A stretch of 64,000 nucleotides of DNA from Adiantum capillus-veneris (GCA_014529385.2 CM043952.1:151369057-151433056); one strand, 5' to 3'. Positions 21,845 to 33,688 are shown, counted from the stretch's first letter. Notes: generated by a model from the letters alone, not told the origin. A program made the numbers and translations.

Positions 21845-24800
21845 TGGTATATAACACAAGTCCTACCACTGATGCTTACAACTCTACTCCTTTGAAAGCA
21901 TCACTCAGCCACCTCTAGTGCCTCGGTCCCTCCCTCTGTACCTTGAAGAAGCTATAGGATCTTGTGACTGTACAAGCCCTAATTGAAATGAGAATCTCTA
22001 GTCACGTGAAAGCCTCCATCTAATGGAATTGTGGGCTCCAAAGGGGTGTGCCACTCTGCAGGTATAGCCTCTATAATGTCTTGACACATGCTTTGTGCCC
22101 CCCTCAAGCCACACAATTGAATGTCTTGAGTCCCTCAAAAAGTACTGTAAATTGTAGCCAGTCCCCAAAAGTACATGCTGGACTCTCTGCCATGGAACCC
22201 CAAGAGACATGAGGCATGCTACCAACCATGTGGCCTCGATGTGTGCTGACCAGAGGGTTCCAAACAAGTGGTTGTCTCAATCACTCCTCAATGCATGTGG
22301 GTTGGTGTTGCACAAGGCCACCTTGCAACTGCTCCCAAGACTGAAGCAGGCTTGTAGCAAAACAATCCTCCCACCTCCTCCTCAGGCCTACTCTATGCAT
22401 GTCTGAGAAGATCCAACGAGTGGAAGGTCTCCATGGGCTGCTCATCTGTGCAATCCGAGTTGGGCCGGTGATCCCCAACCCTCTCTGAGAGCAAGGCAAA
22501 GTGATGAGCTGCAAAGCAACTTTGGCCCGAGCCGACTGTGTGTCTTGCTCTGACCACAAGAAGTTCCTAATCAGCCACTCCAGCTAGCTAATACAGGAGC
22601 TTGAGAAAATCCAGCAAGATGTAATGTACTACATAGTAGCCAACAGTACCTGGTTGACCACCACAATCCTGCTAGCAAGAGAAAGACGTGATGAGCTCCA
22701 ATGAAGCAGTTTCCTCCTAATGGACAGGAGGAGAGGAGCAATCTCTTACTCTGATGGCAGATCGAAGACAACCTGACAGCTCAAGTAACGTACTGATGTC
22801 CGTGGAATAATTCACTGAAAACCCTCTCCAGGCAACCAATTGGACACGGGAGAGCTACCAACCCAGAAAGCCATTCTCTTCCGCCACTTGTTCAGTGCTC
22901 CCGATACACAACAGAACGCCTCAAGAGATTAATCACACCTATGTACATTTTCCTGATTCATTAGCAAACTCAGCATCCAAAAGCTCCCCTCCCCCAATGG
23001 GAAGCTACAATCCACGAAAACCAACCTCCTGTGATGTCAAAAATCTGCTCATCACCTCAGCATGGAAGAGGAACAAGAAGGGGAAAAGAGGGTAGCCTTA
23101 ATGAACTGATCGTGTGAGCATGAAACGTTCCCCTTGTCTCCCTGCCAACAACACCTGACTGTATGCATGCCTGAAGAGGGCTGACACTCCTCTAATCCAT
23201 GCATTTGACCCCATTGAAGCATAGTGCCCTCAAGGCCCTAGTCAACTCTACCGTAGGCCCTCTCAAAGTCGAGGAGGAGTATCACAAGATCCTCTCCTTG
23301 GAGACTTGCGAGGCAATTGCCTCCCAAAAGTTGAAAATGTTTTCAAGGATGTTGTGCTCCTTGAAAAGACCCGTCTGTGTCTCATGTATAGTGCTCTCAA
23401 GTAGCGGTTGAATTCTCAAACTTAGAGCCTTTGCTAGGATTTTGTAGGATGAGTTGAGAATAGTGATGGGTCGCCACTGTCAAATCTCATCCAAGGATCC
23501 TCCCTCCTTGGGGATAAGTTGGATCAATCCCTTCGCTCATGTTGTCAAGCATCTCCCCAGTGTGTAGAATGTGCTCGTAAGCACTACAAAGTTCAAGACC
23601 AAGCATCTCCCAGTACTCCTAGAAGAAACTGGGAGTCAAACCATCCTCCCCTGGGAAGCTATCCCTGGGAAGGGACCTGAGGGCCTCTTGTATCCCCTCA
23701 TGCTGGAGCGGGTGCTCACGCCTTTGATGCATCTCCTTAGTGCGACTAAGCAAGGTATTTGTGCCCACAACTGCTCTCTGTATGCATCTTGATGCTCTTA
23801 TTGTGGCTCACAGTAGAAGTGCATATCCTCGGGCTCTATAGACCCATCGGGCCTTCTCAGGTGACTAACACTAGTTGCGCACGATAATCTCAAAGAACTC
23901 ACTAGTAACTATGTCGCCCACCTAAGTCCACTGTGATGCTTAATGATGAAAGTAAAACTCGTAGCATTGCTCCTCAATGGTGATCAACTCCTACCGAGCC
24001 TGTTGCATCTGCTCCTCCATCCAAGGACTACCTAGGTGGCGCTCCTGCATTTGCTTTAGGGAGGCAATGTTCCATCAAAGTTGCTTCTCCTCCTCCCTGG
24101 TAGCAGCCAAGCGAGTTGCAAACTCTTGGAGAAAGAATCGGCTAAGGTCCCCAAGGCCAGTGGCCGCTCTAGATGCAAGGTCTCCATGGGTGTTCAGAAG
24201 CTCAGTCCATAGTACCACAACATGCTCCCCGAGCTCAGTATCCAACAAAATCCTCTCTAGGATGTGTAGCAATCCTCTCTAGGATGTGTAGCATAGCATT
24301 GCCACTCATCTGTCTATCTAGTCCTTACCAATATGCATATTGAGCTGGCCATGTGACAAAGGTGGTCACTCGCATAGAAACGATCTATCCTAGATAGATT
24401 CACGTCCCCTATTGTGCAGTCAAACCTAGAGAAAGAGAGGACGTGAATCTATCCTGGATAGATTCACGTCCCCTACTGTGCGGTCAAACCTAGAGAAAGA
24501 GAGGCTATCTGAGGACCATATAAAGCCTTGATGCTGGCATATATCCAAAATCCTCATAGTCATACATAGACGCTCCCAAGAAGCCAACTTAGCCTCGTGA
24601 ATAGTAGAATGGCTGCCGCCAATCCTACCCAAGGGGTCCTCCATCATCTTGAAGCCCCCCCAATGCACCACTACTCTGCATGAGGCAAGGACTCCATAAT
24701 ATGTGACCAAAACTCAGCCTTGCACTTGCATGGTTGGCGCATAAATGTTCAAGAAGCTCACAAGGCTACCTTGAACTTGCATGGTGACCCACTGGGCCCT

Positions 24801-25078
24801 GCCTGGCACAATGATGCCTCTACCTACAATGGTGTGTTGCCACGAGTCCGCGATAGTCATACATACACCTCTTTGAATGCCTCCTGGTCCAAAAGCAACA
24901 AACGTCTCATGTCTACCTTGCAGAACGTGTCCGCAATGTTGAATGTGGCTCTCACACATATGAGCATATCAATAGGTACGCCCATATCGCATCTCTGAAG
25001 CTCCTATCTCAAACAACCTCGTTGGCACACAAAATGAGAACCTCCAAGGCCCTGGATATTTTATGAGACAATCCTCAT
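21845..25078 (-). pseudogene. LINE ORF2: endonuclease and reverse transcriptase (5' part)
   Basis: Minus-strand ORF2 starts near 25078 with MRIVS.NIQGLGG, the first strand of the endonuclease, where the usual Trp is a stop. It continues with VQGSLVSFLNIYAP (about 24760), MMEDPLGRIGGSHSTIH (about 24620) and FSRFDRTVGDVNLSRID. The reverse transcriptase shows LLLDFERAYGRVD (about 23270, followed by TAG in place of Trp), FLFLFHAEVMSRFL (about 23060), LPIGGGELLDAEFANES (about 22965) and RAKVALQLITL with GLGI (about 22500). The catalytic FADD is replaced by FANE. It runs up to the LTR of element A and its C-terminal domain is at 10967-10034. Numerous stops show an old copy. Confidence 0.8.
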
Positions 25079-25099
25079 GCGGTCAATGGAGAAGACCGA

Positions 25100-26752
25100 T
25101 GTTGCTGTAGCAACTAGGCAAGCAATCTTTGAGGTTGGTTTGGATGGGGCGTAATCCGCATCCGAACATCCTCAAGATAAGAGAGTCTGCATCACATGTA
25201 CCACCTATGTTCGTGCAATCCTCTGGGCTACATCCTCTGCCCAAGAGTCCTCATGAGCATATACATAGCAAGAGGAGAGCTGCGCATCTGCAAAAAAGTA
25301 AACAATAATGTGTCTGCAGCCTGTGGCATCGGACAAAGTCACTGTAAACTTGGCCAATGCCCACAAAGTCTGCACCAAATCTATGATCCAAGAACTCAAG
25401 GGCCTGAGTCTGAAGTCAACCAAGTACTGAATCTAAGGTCCAATCATGCTAGTCTGGACCACAGAGTGGAAAAGAGTACCCCACTGCAGAGTCTAAAGCA
25501 TTTGTACCACATGTCACAAGAAACATGACATGAACCCGAAAGCAATCTTCCTCTAAGTCAGCATGGGGTTTGCCAATAAACCGAGTGAAGGCATAGCTAA
25601 AGAGGTCCCACAATCAATGAATGTCAAAACTAGAGAGGCTCCCTCAAAAATCCCCAAAGGAGGACGGAGAGAGGACTGCCTCTCCTGAACCAGCCTACTC
25701 GCAATAAAAGAGCTACCCAACGATCGACATGAAACAAGGGTGTGCTAAGGAGGAGGAGAAACGGGGGGGGGGGGGGGAGGGAGGGAGGTGTGGGGTGGGG
25801 TGGATCCTCCTGCAAAAAGAAGAAGAGGGGGAGGGTTCTGAGTCAAACTTCTGCTGCGAAGGTTCAAAGAGGTTTCTTGTAGGAACCCACTCCTGTCATG
25901 GAATGGTGGGGTGACTACCTGGCGAGGAGCCTGGCCCTGGCTGCAACGACCCCGAACCTGGGCCTCCAAGGCCGTGGTTGTGGGGTCCTTTGAACTCGGT
26001 AGAAGGGCTAGTCCTAGGGGCCTATGTCTGTGGAGGTGGTCGAGCTCTCTTGCGTAGACAAGCCCTTGCAAGGTGGCCCATCTATCTACAAATAAATCAC
26101 TAGTGCGACAGGCTCGAATACTCCAACACACTGTCTCATCCAACCACCAACCACCTGAGGCAACAAAACCACCTTCTAGAGTGTATATGTCCCGAACAAG
26201 AACACCCATAGTGGGTAACCCTGCGGCCTTGGCCACAAGGGATGTTGAAGTGCACGGAAAATCCAAAACTATCCCAATCATAGAACCGATCCTAGAAAAT
26301 AGGGGAAGATACTCCAGCCTCAGTCCTGGAAAGCAAATTGAGGTAGGAAGACCTACCTCCTTCTCTAACACATCTGTAGTCGGGTCAAAGTTGTGGTGCC
26401 ATTGTCTGAAGTAAGCTCAAGCCACCCGAATGCCAAGTGGGCTCATCGAGATCACTTTGGCTGCAATCTTTGGGGACTAAAACTCTATCTTAAGGTAGCC
26501 TCTCCCGAGAATTTGCATATCGATGATCTTGCCCATGTCAGTGAGGAGTCGGGTCTGAAGCAAGTCCCAAACCTCACCTTTGTTGGGCCATGTTCCAACA
26601 ATCTTGCAAATAACTTAGTGGCTTGAAGCCATTCCACCTTGGCCATCAAGCTTGCTTGCTCTTCTGGCGCAAGCAAGGCAAAGGGTCAGCTCCACGGTGT
26701 CAGATAAGGCAGCTTTAGTAGAGTCCCTCTGAGGTGCAGCAGGAACTGCCAT
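25100..26752 (-). pseudogene. LINE ORF1 (gag-like nucleic-acid-binding protein)
   Basis: A possible start Met at 26752 (MAVPAAPQRDSTKAA) leads to SLMAKVEWLQATKLFARLLE (about 26600-26660), then a frame at 26371-26140 with LPTSICFPGLRLEYLPLFSR and AAGLPTMGVLVRDIY. This is the DUF4283-like part of plant LINE ORF1. A degraded zinc knuckle is expected at about 26070-26150 but is out of frame. The C-terminal part is Pro/Ser-rich down to about 25600, with a G-run on the plus strand at 25765-25779. It lies directly upstream of ORF2. Confidence 0.65.
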
Positions 26753-27127
26753 TCTGTGTCTGCTGTTGGATAAGAGGGAAGGCGAAGACGACAACACAGA
26801 AGGCCATTGAAAAGCTAAAAACATCCCATAGGGATTGGACGAGAAAAAAGTAGTCAAGGCAGAACGAAAGCAAAGCGGGGCAAGGGAGAGAAAAAGGAAG
26901 CGGGGGGGGGGGCAGCGGGGTAGGGGGTGCAGGGGGACAGCATGCGAGTTCGGGCAAGGGGGCAATGCGATGAGGGCAGGCAAAAGGACAGCACGCTAGG
27001 GAGGGTAGGGGGTCAGCACACAAGGGGGGTGGGGGGGGCTATGCAAGGAAGGGGGGGTTCAACGATGGCCAGTGGGGTACGAACAACAGCAATGAGCTCA
27101 AGTTGTCATGAGTGGATACTGTTGTGA
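26753..27127 (-). other. LINE 5' region, G-rich on plus strand
   Basis: Probable 5' untranslated region of the LINE. It contains G-runs at about 26900-26909 and 27026-27037. Pro/Leu-rich frames on the minus strand here come from composition. The exact LINE 5' end is not visible. Confidence 0.4.
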
Positions 27128-27600
27128 GTGCATCAAGAGTTCCAAAAGGATGAGATGACTTCACAAAGAGCTAGGTGCATCAAGATTTCTTGACTAGATG
27201 AGATTGCCATATTTACTGATTGAAACACGATGTTCAGTGTGAACTGAGTGTGTCATTTTGTGAAGTGCATTCTCTATGAATGTACTTTCTTGTGGGGATG
27301 GTCAGGGGCATGGTTTACTTGAAATGTGAAAGAAAGGAAATGAATCTGATAGTAACAAAAGGGTTTAGTATATCAAGATATCCGTGAAAAGATCAGCGTG
27401 GTTTGGATGGGATAGTTTAATATGTTACAATGATCATGATTTATATTCGAGAACCTCGATAGAAATGTGATCTGATCAATGAGTAATGTCTTTGTGAAAG
27501 TGTTGAATTTGTGGAGTCTGATTCTTGAGTACATAGAGTCACTGTCTACTAAAGAAATTTTACGTTCTTTGGTTGGTTTGTAGACGTAATTAAGGGAGAT
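27128..27600. repeat. Noncoding segment with an inverted relative near 58.3 kb
   Basis: agtgcatcaagagttccaaa and the next bases ('aggatgagatga') at about 27128-27160 match the reverse complement of about 58315-58348, and nearby 'ctaggtgcatcaag' also recurs there. A shorter relative lies at 9845-9880. No coding signal. Confidence 0.5.
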
Positions 27601-27689
27601 TACAATTCTTTCAGGAGGGAAATGTTACAAGATGGTGACATGGCGTGCCCAATCTGAGGAACTGGCCGAGAGGACAAGGGGTTAGAGTT

Positions 27690-28241
27690 TAAAAACTCTA
27701 ACTTAGAATATTTGAATTCAGAAGATGTGGCCGAGAGGCCTAAGGGGTTAGGGTTTAAAGACCTAACCCCTACTTCACAAAATTGTTGCCTTAGTGTTAC
27801 CCAATTTTTAAAGTGGTTCTTTGCGAGCTGATTGTACCATTTGTCTGCTAAGACATCCAAGGTTGATGAAAAGAGCAATAGGTAGGCATCTTTTCTGTTG
27901 AGGCCACGATCTCTGCAGAGAGATACAAACCTCTAAGCATGGTCGTCTACATCCTTTGTGGAGAGTCCTTTGAAATTAGGAAACTTTATGTTCACCTTGG
28001 CGAGAATGCGTGTGAGCTCCTCCATTGTAGCCTACTGAGGAGCTTGGCACAGTTGGTGGAAAGTGTATTGGGGGAGGTGATAAGGTGGTGAGGAGCTGGT
28101 TGAGGTAGATTCCAGAGAAGGTAGCAAAAGCAGGGGTGGAGGGCTTCTACTCGATAAGAAAGGTTGACGCTTTCTGTGGTAGTATTGCAGAGGGCTCCGT
28201 AGGGGGCTTGATCGATCTTTAGACTGCCTTATATGTGTCAT
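27690..28241 (-). pseudogene. Retrotransposon gag-like fragment
   Basis: The minus-strand frame at about 28030-27770 reads ILAKVNIKFPNFKGLSTKD, one in-frame stop, then CRDRGLNRKDAYLLLF and WYNQLAKNHFKNWVTLRQQF. The pattern WY..L....W..L...F is the core of the Retrotrans_gag family. A Ser/Pro-rich N-terminal part precedes it. At 27650-27780 two short copies of 'gtggccgagagg...aaggggttag' flank the end. No pol is attached. Confidence 0.55.
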
Positions 28242-28440
28242 GCAGTAGCAACAAACCCACCCAACCTCAAGGCAAGAAGACCCTTGAACATGCTAGACAG
28301 TCTAGACCCCCTAGACTAGACTCGACTCAAACTAGGCTAGACTCGACCAGCTAGACTTGACTCGAATAGACCAGGCCAGCTGGAGGGTGAAGTAGACCAG
28401 ACTAGACCAGGGATGAACTTGCTAGTGCAAGTGCCTTATT
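28242..28440. repeat. CTAGACTCGA-type low-complexity repeat
   Basis: About a dozen imperfect copies of the ten-base theme ctagactcga/ctagaccagg run from about 28288 to 28410. No function evident. Confidence 0.6.
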
Positions 28441-29060
28441 AGATTTCAAGGGCGTTGGACTTGATTGAAATTGAGGATTGGATGGTGTCAAAGCAAGAGG
28501 TGATGGAGATGGGGAGATTTCTGATAGACTTGGAGAAGGAAAAGGGGTGCTTGAAGTAGTTGGCATTGATGGTGAACTCTTAGATGTTTGTGCCCCTATC
28601 GTTAATGGTGCATGCAAGCTTGGTGAAGGCAAAGAAACAGGTCCTTCTCGGCCTGGTGTTGCGCCTGTACATGTGCACAGTGTTTCAATATCTGGTGATG
28701 GGATGGCCGATCTAGGTGTTAGTGCAAGACTTGATGGAGATGGGGAAGTTTCCGATCGGCTCGAACTAGGCAAGGGGGTTGTTGGAGCAGTTGGCATGGA
28801 GGATGGCAAGATTCTAGGTGTTTGTGAATCTAGTGGTGATGATACAGGTACATCAGCACCTGCAGGAGATGAACTTTCTGGTACAAGTGCTTGATTAGTT
28901 GCCAAGGGTGTTGGAATTGATTTGAGAACAAGAAGGTGATACCATAACGGGTGATGGAGCTGGGGATAGGCTTGGAGAAGGGAAAGGGGTCATTGGAGCA
29001 GTTGGCATTGTGAGTGAGCTCTTGGTTGTTTGGGGTTCTAGAGTCGTTGGTGCATGTGAG
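28402..29060 (-). repeat. Degenerate ~230-bp tandem repeats, Ser/Pro-rich frame on minus strand
   Basis: Three diverged copies start near 28478, 28705 and 28930; each contains 'gatggagatggggag', 'cttggagaagg' and 'gcagttggcat'-like blocks. The minus-strand frame 28905-28402 (167 codons) is Ser/Pro/Thr-rich with the repeated phrase SETSPSPSSLALTP / SEISPSPSPLALTP. It lies upstream, in the same orientation, of the gag-like fragment and may be its extended N-terminus; it could also be an unrelated hydroxyproline-rich-like protein. Confidence 0.5.
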
Positions 29061-30290
29061 TCTGGTGAAGGAGAAGATACAGTTGGGTCAATCTTTGTGT
29101 AGGAGGAAGGTGTGTTAATTGCATTTTAAAGTCTGGGATGGGAAGGCAAGAGGAGAGGTGCTTTCAAGGGGTGCAGGAGACTGAGTGGCTAAGGAGAGCC
29201 AGAGACTTTGTGTTGTGGTATGGGTGATTCAAGAACAGGAGCTGGAATGGGTTGCCGACTTGGAGTAAGAGTACATTAATTCATGGCGAGGAGGAGCATG
29301 ATTATCAGGGCATAGAGTAAGCTTCCAAACATACACACTACTCAAATCTAACAAGGACTTCAGGCATATTACAACTTCGTTTATTGCACAAGCACCAACT
29401 CTTACCTATAATGGCTTGCTATTGACTTGTATGGTTAAAAATTTAGTGAGGTATATAAAGTGATGGCCTTTATAGCTGAGTAGATTAGCACACATGCAAT
29501 GCAAGGCTCATTTTTGAAGGGTGACCCTAATCATTCATTTGAAGGGTAAACTTTTACCTATCCTTCATTAAGCTATATTTATGCAGAAATTAGAAGGGCT
29601 ACTCAAACATTTTACAATATTCTATCCTTCTTTTGAAGGGTAAAAATATTTTTGCCATTCATTGAAGGGTAAAAGTGCCTCTGAAGGGCGTCGAAGCCTT
29701 CAAAAATTAGGCCTGATGCAATGTATCTACTAACACAATGCTCACTTTCAGGTATTATTTTACCCTAGAACTCACCCCTATTTGTTTCTACTTGGCATCA
29801 TCAAAGCGTTTCTTATGACTATGCATCATCAGATTTACATCCCAAGCACTCGAGATTTTCAACAAAAAGCCCATTTTGGACATACCCCGTTGGTAGCAAA
29901 TTCCAATAGACAACATCTCTAAATGAGATCATGAAAAATTGCTTGGGTCTTTCAGGAGTACCACACTTGCGTATGTATGTCCACAACTACCATGCATATT
30001 AGAACATTATTCTCGAATATACCTATATTCCAACATCAACTCCTATCTTTTCACATTTATCAATTGCCCCTATGTTGCACAAAAATTTGGCAAAGCCTTG
30101 TAATAGCTGGTGTAAACCCTTGAGCAAGGGAAGCCCTTGCTCAACAACAGCTCTCTTACCACTGTCTTGATTCGCAGAGAAGCATTGCCACCCTCAACAT
30201 GTACAAAGGTACACAAGTTTGCCTTGAAAAGAGCTATTGAGACAACCAATTACAGCCTCCTATTCTACAGCTTGACGCTTCTTTCACCAA
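29061..30290. other. No gene; repeated TTGAAGGGTAAA motif
   Basis: No protein recognised. Between about 29510 and 29690 the word TGAAGGGT(AAA) occurs five times, with one inverted neighbour (TTTTACC..TCCTTC) that could form a small hairpin. Confidence 0.45.
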
Positions 30291-30524
30291 GTACTACATG
30301 AACTTCTATTTTACAACACCGATGGTTGGTATACATCAAGGAAGTATAAAGTTTTTCACATTCATCACCACAAGAGTGAGCCATGTGGAGGGGCAAGTTG
30401 AGGCTCTCTATATTTACTTGGTCGGCCTTAAAGCTTTTTTTGAAAGGAGGGTGGAGGATGTTCTACATAGCGTAATCCCAAAACGCTACTATAGATTACT
30501 ACTGAGGATACGCACGTGATGAAT

Positions 30525-31366
30525 GCAGTGATATTTGTGTTAACTCCTGTTTTGTGTGTGATGCAATGGACATATATTCACAACAGTGGACGATTTGACT
30601 ACACAACCACGAGTTCCAGTTTGGTAACATTGCAAGGTTCGTTATCTGCATCCAATTCCCTATGTCTATGTGTTTGCTTAGCACAGCACATAAATGCTAC
30701 GGGGCAAGGCACGACTTTCGTTTCTTATAATTTCTGGAGAGACCACAGTGCTAACTCTCCACCATACTTTTGTATGGCACTTCTGCATCACGTGCACTAT
30801 ATAATTAGCATTTTTACTTTGCATCTGATTGCGACACAAAATGTTTAACTATTCACATTGCTTATATGTAGCTTGACTCAAACATTGTCCTCCGGCTTGC
30901 ACAATTGGACGATACCCATACACGATTAGCAGGTCGATAGTGCAGTTTAATTTTTATCGTTTGTTGATTCTTTTTGTATTTTTTGAGTTTGTCAAATCTT
31001 CCTTAAGTTTATTTAGCCATGTGTTTTTCTCAACAGTGCATGCTCAATCTCAATCATCGTATCTATATATCAAATAGACACGCACTTCTTTTCTCAGAGT
31101 GCGGCAATTCAACTTATGTATTGGAATATTAAATGCCCTCTGTACATGTTTACTTTATTCCTAGGTGGTTGATGTGAATCTAAGTATTCCCTTGTTTAGT
31201 TTGAAAATGCATCTTATATATTGCAACCCAATGTTCTCCTCTTCATAACCGTTCTGTAGCATCAGCACAACCCTTTATCCCAACATTTTCCTCCTTAGAT
31301 ATGTTTTGCACCAAGTTCTGTGATCGACATCCAAGATTCCTTTCTCCCTCCGACTGTGACAACATT

Positions 31367-31407
<41 letters not shown>

Positions 31408-31450
31408 GTTCAACAAGAAATAAAGGAAAATTGACTACGCTTGATTGAGA
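30525..31450 (+). repeat. Dispersed repeat R, copy 1
   Basis: It shares long stretches with 46185-46950 and 54805-55580, all on the plus strand, including 'gacatatattcacaacagtg' and 'caaggttcgttatctgcatc'. The small frame conserved in the other copies (TYIHNSGRFDYT...) is present at its start but shifted after FDYTTTS. The distal part contains 'tccgactgtgacaacattaa' followed by a (CT)n tract and 'aaaattgactacgcttgat', exactly as in copy 2. A short upstream frame (30298-30519) is unrecognised. Confidence 0.75.
31369..31405. repeat. (CT)n microsatellite carried by repeat R copy 1
   Basis: 37 bp of CT. The flanks on both sides match those of the tract at 46802-46907, so the tract belongs to the repeat. 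Confidence 0.9.
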
Positions 31451-32588
31451 ATAAGATGGGTGTCTCAAAGATGGGTCCATGGTCTAGATACTAAATGGTC
31501 GATATTACCAGACTGAATGGAAATCTGCAAACAACTACCAAAGTAGGTTAAGGAGTAGTTTAAGCTGTAACCCTTTTGCTCAATTCAATTACCCTCTTTA
31601 GTAGCCCTCTGTTGTATAGGGAACGCTATAGGACACGACTTGCTTCTTTCCAATGCTCATTAAGTCGCAAGTTGATCTATTATTGGTGCCTATCAATTGG
31701 TTCTACTCATCTGCTCGTGCTCCACAACAAAACCTGAGGCGACAACAATCACAACCAACTAACCTACTACTATAGGTGTTAACTCTAGAGATGCAAGGCA
31801 AATTCAGCCATAATAAAGGCTAACACTAAAAGAAACATTACATAGGAAATGTTCAAACATTTCAAGAGTAGTTGATAGGGCATACACACCATTGAAGATA
31901 GAAAGAATTAGCACAATATCAATTGGACGAAAACTTCAAGGGCAAAGTCTGCATGTCAATACTTCTCACACTGACCTACCAAAGAATAGTCTTTGAAGAT
32001 TGAAGCAGGTAGGTAAGCATCCCATAATTACTTGGTGAGCCAAAGGCTCTTTTTGCACTATCTGGACACACAAGCCACCACGTGGAAGTTGCTTTAAATT
32101 TGTAAAAACTAACATCACATTTAAGCTGGCAAGAAAAGCTGTTAAAAAAAACGCTGCTAGTTGAAGAGGGAGACAAGCACAGACTAGCGGTTTTGAAGGA
32201 TTGAAGGCAAGAATAGCTCAATTGGGATAGCGGTAACTGCAGTGAGAAAGATCTTGGAGAGGGCCGTGTTTTTTGTGAACTAACGGGTGTTGGGTCTGAC
32301 CAGCAGCATCAGAAGGAGCAACAAGTGGAGCTAGTTGTAGGGAGAGTCGAGCAAGGAGTTGACAAGCAAGTTGAAGAGGGAGGAGACGACAAGCAGCACA
32401 ATAAAAATAGCCGACCAGTAGCTTAGATAGAAGATCAATGAGGAGCTATTAAAAAGCGATGTGAAGAAATAAAAGGGGACTACCGCTGCAGAGCAGAAGA
32501 CAGAGGTTGATGAGCAGCGACCAAAAGAGGGTTGGCAAATTGAATTGGAGAGCGGCTTGATAGGAGGAGTTAGCCAGCGAACAACTAG
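31451..32588. other. No gene recognised
   Basis: Only short frames on both strands and no domain recognised. Confidence 0.4.
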
Positions 32589-33055
32589 ACCAGTTCAACA
32601 AAGGCCTTTATTCAATTCTAATCCAACCTCCTCATACTTGGACTGAATATGGGATCTAAGAGCCATTGCTAGACGCCGAGCGGGGGTTTTTTTGCAAGGG
32701 AAGGCAGAGCACCGACGGCAGAGAAAGATAGCCGACGAGTAGCACAAAGAGAAGAGGACACACGTGGGGTAGTTGACAATATAATTGTTGCTAAATAGAT
32801 TATTACTCAATGTATTGTGATGAAGCGAACAAGCAGACCACTTCAACAAAGGCCTTCATTCAATTCTAATCCAACCTCCTCATACTCGAACTGAATATGG
32901 GATCTAAGAGCATTGCTAGATGTCGAGCAGAGGCAGAGTGTCGACGGTGGCAAAGATAGCTGACGAGCAACACAAAGAGAAGAGGTCGCACGTGGGGGCA
33001 GTTGATGATATAATTGTTGCTGAATATATTATTGCTCAATGTATTGTGATGAAGC
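32589..33055. repeat. 248-bp tandem duplication
   Basis: Units begin at 32589 (accagttcaacaaaggcctt) and 32837 (accacttcaacaaaggcctt) and stay alike to about 32836 and 33055, ending in 'caatgtattgtgatgaagc'. Neither has a convincing reading frame. The right end lies about 100 bp from the Helitron coding end, so it may be terminal sequence of that element. Confidence 0.75.
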
Positions 33056-33160
33056 TACAAGTAACAAGGTGAGGGATCACGGGGGCCTACCAATGAAAGG
33101 ATTCTTGAAAGTGTTGACAAGAAGTAGGAAGAGGGGGGCATTGGAATGTGTTTCCGTAGT

Positions 33161-33624
33161 TTATGGAAGCAATAAGTAAATAGTGGAGTGGTCTGACCAA
33201 AATGAGAAGTTAGTGCTTGTTGTTATGCCAATCAAGGAATTTGTAGTCCAAATGTGGTCCAACGTTGAATTGTAGATTGTTGTGTTGTGGGTTATATGTT
33301 GTGTCATGTTGTGTGTGGAGAGAAGGTTAGAAATAGCAAGGTATTCAGGGGTTTGGTAGTTAGCATTGATGTTGAATTCACCGAGTAAAATTGCACGGGT
33401 GTGCTGGTGGTGAGGTGTGAGTAGTGTGGTTAATGTTTGCAGGAGGAAGGGAATTGGACTTGAGGGTCTGCAGTACAATGTTATTAGGGTTATTGGTGGA
33501 CCATGTGGTGTATTGGGGAGTGTTGTAATGCATTCTATCTCATTCGTGGAAATGATGTTGTGGTGTTGTAGATGTATGGTTTTTTTTAATGTGAAGAGGG
33601 ACATTCCCATGGGGCTAGTTATTT

Positions 33625-33688
<64 letters not shown>

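Noticed and set aside
23571-24282. Plus-strand frames as host genes
   Set aside because: They are antisense to the LINE reverse transcriptase region on the minus strand.
25745-26371. 208-codon frame as an independent host gene
   Set aside because: Its first half matches LINE ORF1 wording and it sits directly upstream of ORF2; the second half is a frameshifted low-complexity tail.
26880-27060. G-quadruplex or CpG-island promoter
   Set aside because: G-runs coincide with the LINE 5' region and no downstream plus-strand gene supports a promoter.
28242-28440. CRISPR-like array in the CTAGACTCGA repeats
   Set aside because: No regular unique spacers; simple low-complexity DNA in a plant genome.
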